DNA from: Phascolomyces articulosus | Taxonomy: Eukaryota > Mucoromycota > Mucoromycetes > Mucorales > Lichtheimiaceae | Reading direction: 5' to 3' | Assembly (NCBI GenBank): GCA_025677815.1 | Contig: JAIXMP010000036.1 | Location: 124,001 to 188,000 of the forward strand | DNA length: 64,000 nt | Shown: positions 60,401 through 64,000 of the stretch, in pieces | Layout of the letters: each line of letters opens with the position of its first letter | Position numbering within the stretch: position 1 is the stretch's first letter | Made by a program: the position numbers and the translations under genes | Notes under the pieces: model-generated | What the model was told of the DNA's origin: nothing | Seen by the model: the letters and a program-made list of their open reading frames with translations, nothing else | The model's database searches: none

Positions 60401-60650
60401 TGGGGAATAGAAATACACACACACAAAAGTATATAGAAATCAATGCTCCTTATATGAAGAAGAATAAACACAATGGAATTTTACTTTCCTATTTTCTTTA
60501 TATATATATATATATATATAATATAGATCTTTATAATTTAGCATTTTACACACCCCTCTCTTTCCCTCCCCCCCAAAAAAAACTCCTATCCTATATAACT
60601 GTGTATAGGTCGGCTCGAGGAATAAACAGACTTGGCCTAAGGGGAACGCA
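57471..60650. other. Long AT-rich intergenic region, right part
   Basis: Simple repeats: (GATAAT)n near 57681-57705, (ATT)n near 58005 and 59775-59880, (AAT)n near 60341-60365, (TA)n near 60499-60520. The 14-mer at 58225-58238 matches one at 12091. A 71-codon open frame at 59278-59493 begins like a mitochondrial presequence (MTPTRLYRAAYSNVVQ), but its second half is low-complexity and no partner exon was found. Confidence 0.4.
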
Positions 60651-61130
60651 AGGAGTAAGAGAGAGAGAGAGAGAGAGAGAGAGAAACGAGGGAGATAAAG
60701 GGGAAGAGTAATAGTAGGAGCTCGAAGAAAAGAAGACGGGGCTATTTTCGATTATCAAAGATTAGAAGAGAGGGAGAAAGAAGTAAAAAAAAAGCAACTA
60801 GTGGCCCTTATACAAAAGGGATGATTGTGTATGTGTTTAAGGTAGGGTATATATATATATATATAATAGATATATAATAGATATATGGGAGAGAAAGAGA
60901 GAGGGGAATAGTAAGTAACTCTAAGTAACCAAGTACAGTAATGGGAAGAAGAAGAAGAAGGGGGTATATATAATAACCAAGTAGTGAGTGATAGGTGGGG
61001 GAGGGGAGGGGGGAAGGGAGGAAGAAAGGAGGAGGAAGGGGGGAGAGAAGAATGTTGTGGGACCAAGTAAAATTTTGGGGGGTGAGAGAGTGAGAGAGGA
61101 GGTAACATATAATTTGGAGCAGCAGTAAAA
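60651..61130 (+). repeat. Polypurine tract with (GA)n core
   Basis: About 480 bp whose plus strand is dominated by A and G. It includes a perfect GA run (60658-60684), GAAGAAGAAG (about 60945-60960) and GGGGAGGGGAGGG-type G-runs (about 60997-61045), interrupted by a TA run near 60850. It lies 0.5-1 kb upstream of the zinc-finger gene and may form triplex or G-rich structures (inference). Confidence 0.7.
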
Positions 61131-61319
61131 AAAAAGCTTCTTATTAGTTACTTTACTTGGTTATAGGGTTTTGGCTGTTGTAGTTATGCTGCTGTTGTTG
61201 CTAAAGTTGGTTGTCAGAATTTAGGCAAGCGTGTGTGTACGTGCGTGTGTCATTCTAAAACTATTTGTGCCACCTGCCTTGCTAACTTAAAAAATTATTA
61301 CTTTTTTACTTTGCACCCG

Positions 61320-61635
61320 TGGTTGGACCTTTCTTTTTTCTCTCTCTCTTTTTTTTTTTCTTTACAAAGCTCTTCTTTTCTTTCTCCTCCTCCCTCGACT
61401 CTTTCTCTCTTTCTCTATCTCTTTCTCCTCCCCCCTTTTTTTTTTTTTTTGTTTAAACAACCTTGAAAGGTTTTTTTTTCTTCGCGATTTATATATAAAC
61501 GGAGCGACAATCTTTATTGTCCCACTTGTGCTGCAATCTTCTTTTCTTGTTTGAAAAATATTCTTATTTATTCACTTAACCAATAACAAATAACTACAAC
61601 AATTCACATCAATCACTAGCCCACTTAATTGACAA
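61320..61635 (+). promoter_or_regulatory. Pyrimidine-rich proximal promoter/leader of the C2H2 gene
   Basis: From 61330 to 61450 the plus strand is almost entirely T and C (TCTCTCTC, CTCCTCC runs, then a T-run), followed by ATATAAAC at about 61492-61499 and an A/C-rich stretch leading to the ATG at 61636. Similar CT blocks precede other starts in this window, so this is likely the core promoter. Confidence 0.5.
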
Positions 61636-62735
61636 ATGGATATTCGTAATTTATTGAACGCTCAAGACCTTGAAAGTGCTCACTTTTCATCATCATCTTC
61701 TTCTTCAACTACCTCTTTTGACACGCAAAATATCATTAATAACAATAATACGATTCATGACAAACAGTATGTGTGTACTTGGGATGATTGTGGTAAACGT
61801 TTTTCACGACGTTCTGATCTTTCAAGACATCGAAGAATTCATACAGGAGAAAGACCTTACCATTGTGAATGGGAAGGATGTGGTAAACAGTTTATTCAAC
61901 GTTCTGCTTTGACTGTCCATTTTCGTACTCATACCGGTGAACGTCCTCACGTGTGCGAATATGAATCTTGCGGTAAATCTTTTAGTGACGTATGTATATA
62001 TATATATCTTATTTCCATCTTATTAAATAATGTTCACGCTAACTTATTTATATATTTATAGTCATCATCCTTAGCCAGACACAGACGTACACATACTGGA
62101 AAACGCCCCTATGTTTGTGATTTTCCTGACTGTGGCAAATCATTTACACGAAAGACAACTTTATCTCGTCATCAACGTTGTCATGACCCAAGTTGGAAAC
62201 CAGTAAAGTAAGTTTAGTTATTTTAATATCGACTTTTGTGATGTAAACTATTGCTATGACAACTACATCTCATATATATATTCTTGAAAAACTTACCTTG
62301 GGTTTTCCCACTTTTTTTTTTTGTTGTTGTTATAGTGCTTCTGCCAAATCTCCGCCTTCCCCGGCAACGAGCGAGGATTCCGAAGCCGACAGGTCGCCAA
62401 GTCCACCTGCCACTCCGACCGATCACTACCCATATCGCGTTTCTCCGCCATTGGTCGCACCTATTGTCTATAGACCTACTGGTACCACTCCTACCGGACA
62501 AACCTCTTCTGTTTACATGTCATCGGATAGTAGATATTCATATCAACAACAACAACAAAGATGGTCAGCACCTACCTCTGCATTTACATTTCATCATCCA
62601 GCTGCAGAGCGTCCTACTTCATGTTCCATGACAACTTCTACAGCTCCCGAATATCCTCATTATCATCCTTACGCTCATGCAAACGCAAGAAACACTGCAT
62701 CGGCTGCAGCTACTTACTCTATCAAGATCAAGTAA
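61636..62735 (+). CDS. C2H2 zinc-finger transcription factor, four fingers
   Basis: Three exons, 61636-61989, 62062-62207, 62336-62735, in phase; 299 aa. Begins [19 protein letters not shown]-type openings recur in fungal C2H2 regulators. Four tandem C-x4-C-x12-H-x3-H fingers occupy residues about 46-165, joined by TGERP/TGKRP linkers: [57 protein letters not shown] and [19 protein letters not shown]. This is a sequence-specific nuclear DNA-binding array. The remainder is Ser/Pro/Thr-rich ([20 protein letters not shown]) with Tyr/His/Gln-rich regions, suitable as an activation or regulatory tail. Target genes and orthology to named fungal factors are unknown. The large upstream gap would suit a regulated developmental gene. 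Confidence 0.9.
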
Positions 62736-64000
62736 AAAAAAAAAGGCATCTTACGTCCACTCACATACACACACACACCAACTTTCTCCGTTATCTTATA
62801 TTTTCCCTTAATATCTCCATCGTCTTTTTTATTATTATTATTATCAATATTACTATTATTCTTGATACAATAATCACAACAACAAGAATGAGCAACTTAT
62901 TACCAACTTATACAGCAATCAAACAACAACACATCAACTATTCTATTATTATTACCATATATATATCTATATATATATTTAACCACTCCACTCTTACTGC
63001 AAGCGGCGTGTCGCTTTAATACTTGCTTTTTTTTTCGGTTTTTACCTTGAGGTAAAAAGAAAAATTTGCATTAATATTTTTTTTCTTTACACTTTGTGCG
63101 TGCTTTATTTTTATTATTATTGCCATGTGCGTGCGTGTGCACATGCACTCCATCGTTTATTATTATTATTTTTATCATTATTCGTTTCATCTCTTTCTTT
63201 TTGCATGTTTGTATATATCTTGATATTTTTTTTTTCTTCCATGTCATCGCCTGGTCCGTGATGCCCCCTTTTTTTTTATTATTTTCATTGATTCATTCAC
63301 TCACTTTTCACACCTTTATTATATGCTCATTATGCCCTTTTTTTTTGTCACAACATCATTTATTATTATTATTTACACATATTATTCACTCACTCTCTCT
63401 CAAGAAAAAAAAATGGTTAAATGCATCTTTTTTTTTTCCTTTTATTATTATCATTAATTACTATGTATATGCTTTTTGCTTTTCTAATATATTATATATT
63501 GAAAGCAAATGCAAATGACACACACACAACTTACAAAAAAAAAGTAGTAGTATTATTATTTTATTTTATTATTATTATTCTATTTTTTTATACATATTTT
63601 TATATTGTTTTTTTTGATGATATTTAATAATACAATTTGCTGGAAAAAAAAACTAATTTTGTATAAACATACTCTCTGATTTATTATTATCTATTAAACA
63701 AAATGTTGGAAATGATGATTTTTATATTATTTGATAACGAGTAAAGTAGATGATAAAGAGAGAGATATAAAAGGTGGTACACCGTGCGCAGCCCCAGTTT
63801 TGTTTAAAAAAAACGCACGGCTCATGTCGTCGGATGTCTCTAAGTTAACTTTTTTCTCATGAAGTCAGGACCAATTCCATTTTTGGGAAGAATGAACTGA
63901 AAAGAACATTCATACCCTTTTTATTCTAAATATTGATCATATTATTATTATTATAGTAAAGAAAAAAATCATTCATTTATTTACTTACTATATGTTATAT
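62736..64000. other. 3' region of the C2H2 gene and right-edge spacer
   Basis: Dominated by T-runs, (ATT)n and (CA)n. No gene seen. GC-richer sequence at about 63778-63832 (ACACCGTGCGCAGCCCC, CGCACGGCTCATGTCGTCGG) may belong to the promoter of a gene beyond the window. Confidence 0.4.

Noticed and set aside
60505..60520. TA dinucleotide runs as replication origins
   Set aside because: AT-rich runs are everywhere in this window and fungal origins cannot be called from composition alone.
1..64000. tRNA, rRNA or snRNA genes
   Set aside because: I looked for B-box type GTTCGAATC and conserved RNA stems on both strands and found only isolated chance matches, for example at 5584 and 43902, the latter coding.
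1..64000. Intact retrotransposon or DNA transposon
   Set aside because: No reverse transcriptase, integrase or transposase motifs were seen in any frame; only decayed, unassigned relics and the inverted repeat remain.

Overview
The window looks like nuclear DNA of an early-diverging fungus, most probably Mucoromycota (Mucorales-like). It is very AT-rich and has compact genes broken by many short GT-AG introns of about 45-120 nt. It carries fungal-specific genes (OPI1, SKT5/CHS4, PAM17, AIM18) together with a full-length inositol trisphosphate receptor-type calcium channel, a gene that to my knowledge is absent from the familiar ascomycete and basidiomycete models. No bacterial, plasmid or phage features were seen. 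Species assignment is an inference.

Layout. 1-1861 (-): 5' and central part of an OPI1-type phospholipid/inositol repressor, running off the left edge, with CACGTG-containing sites upstream. 1862-8526: gene-poor, with eroded coding relics at about 4450-6130. 8527-9034 (-): Mss4/Dss4 Rab chaperone. 10197-11735 (+): an unusual 512-residue protein made mostly of a nine-residue A/R/K/E repeat (probable single alpha-helix) ending in a CaaX box. 12664-12945 (+): tiny Pro/Tyr/Gln-rich protein. 13202-15564 (-): 12-TM-type MFS transporter in 9 exons. 15565-20079: gene-poor, with a possible relic. 20080-30078 (+): IP3 receptor homologue, 26 exons, about 2,596 aa. 30642-33761 (+): SKT5/CHS4 chitin synthase activator with Sel1 repeats and CaaX box. 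34125-35507 (-): SAM/NAB-like coiled-coil protein. 35508-39904: gene-poor, with a large imperfect inverted repeat (36992-38603).

39905-53771 is a dense housekeeping block: PAM17, acyl-protein thioesterase, a single-pass membrane protein with PPxY motifs, COA1 and AIM18 (divergent pair), proteasome beta-4 (PRE1), a GGQ release-factor-like protein and NDUFA2 (divergent pair), and cytosolic methionyl-tRNA synthetase. 53772-61635 is a long gap with coding-like islands and simple repeats. 61636-62735 (+) encodes a four-finger C2H2 transcription factor.

Themes. Several neighbours act in the same compartment: five genes of 39.9-49.9 kb are nuclear genes for mitochondrial proteins, and two pairs share short divergent promoters. 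Lipid/membrane signalling recurs (OPI1, IP3R, acyl-protein thioesterase, two prenylated proteins), but nothing shows that these genes form one pathway unit. Exon models were built by hand from splice sites and reading phase; all multi-exon models close in frame, with one weak junction noted in the IP3R gene.
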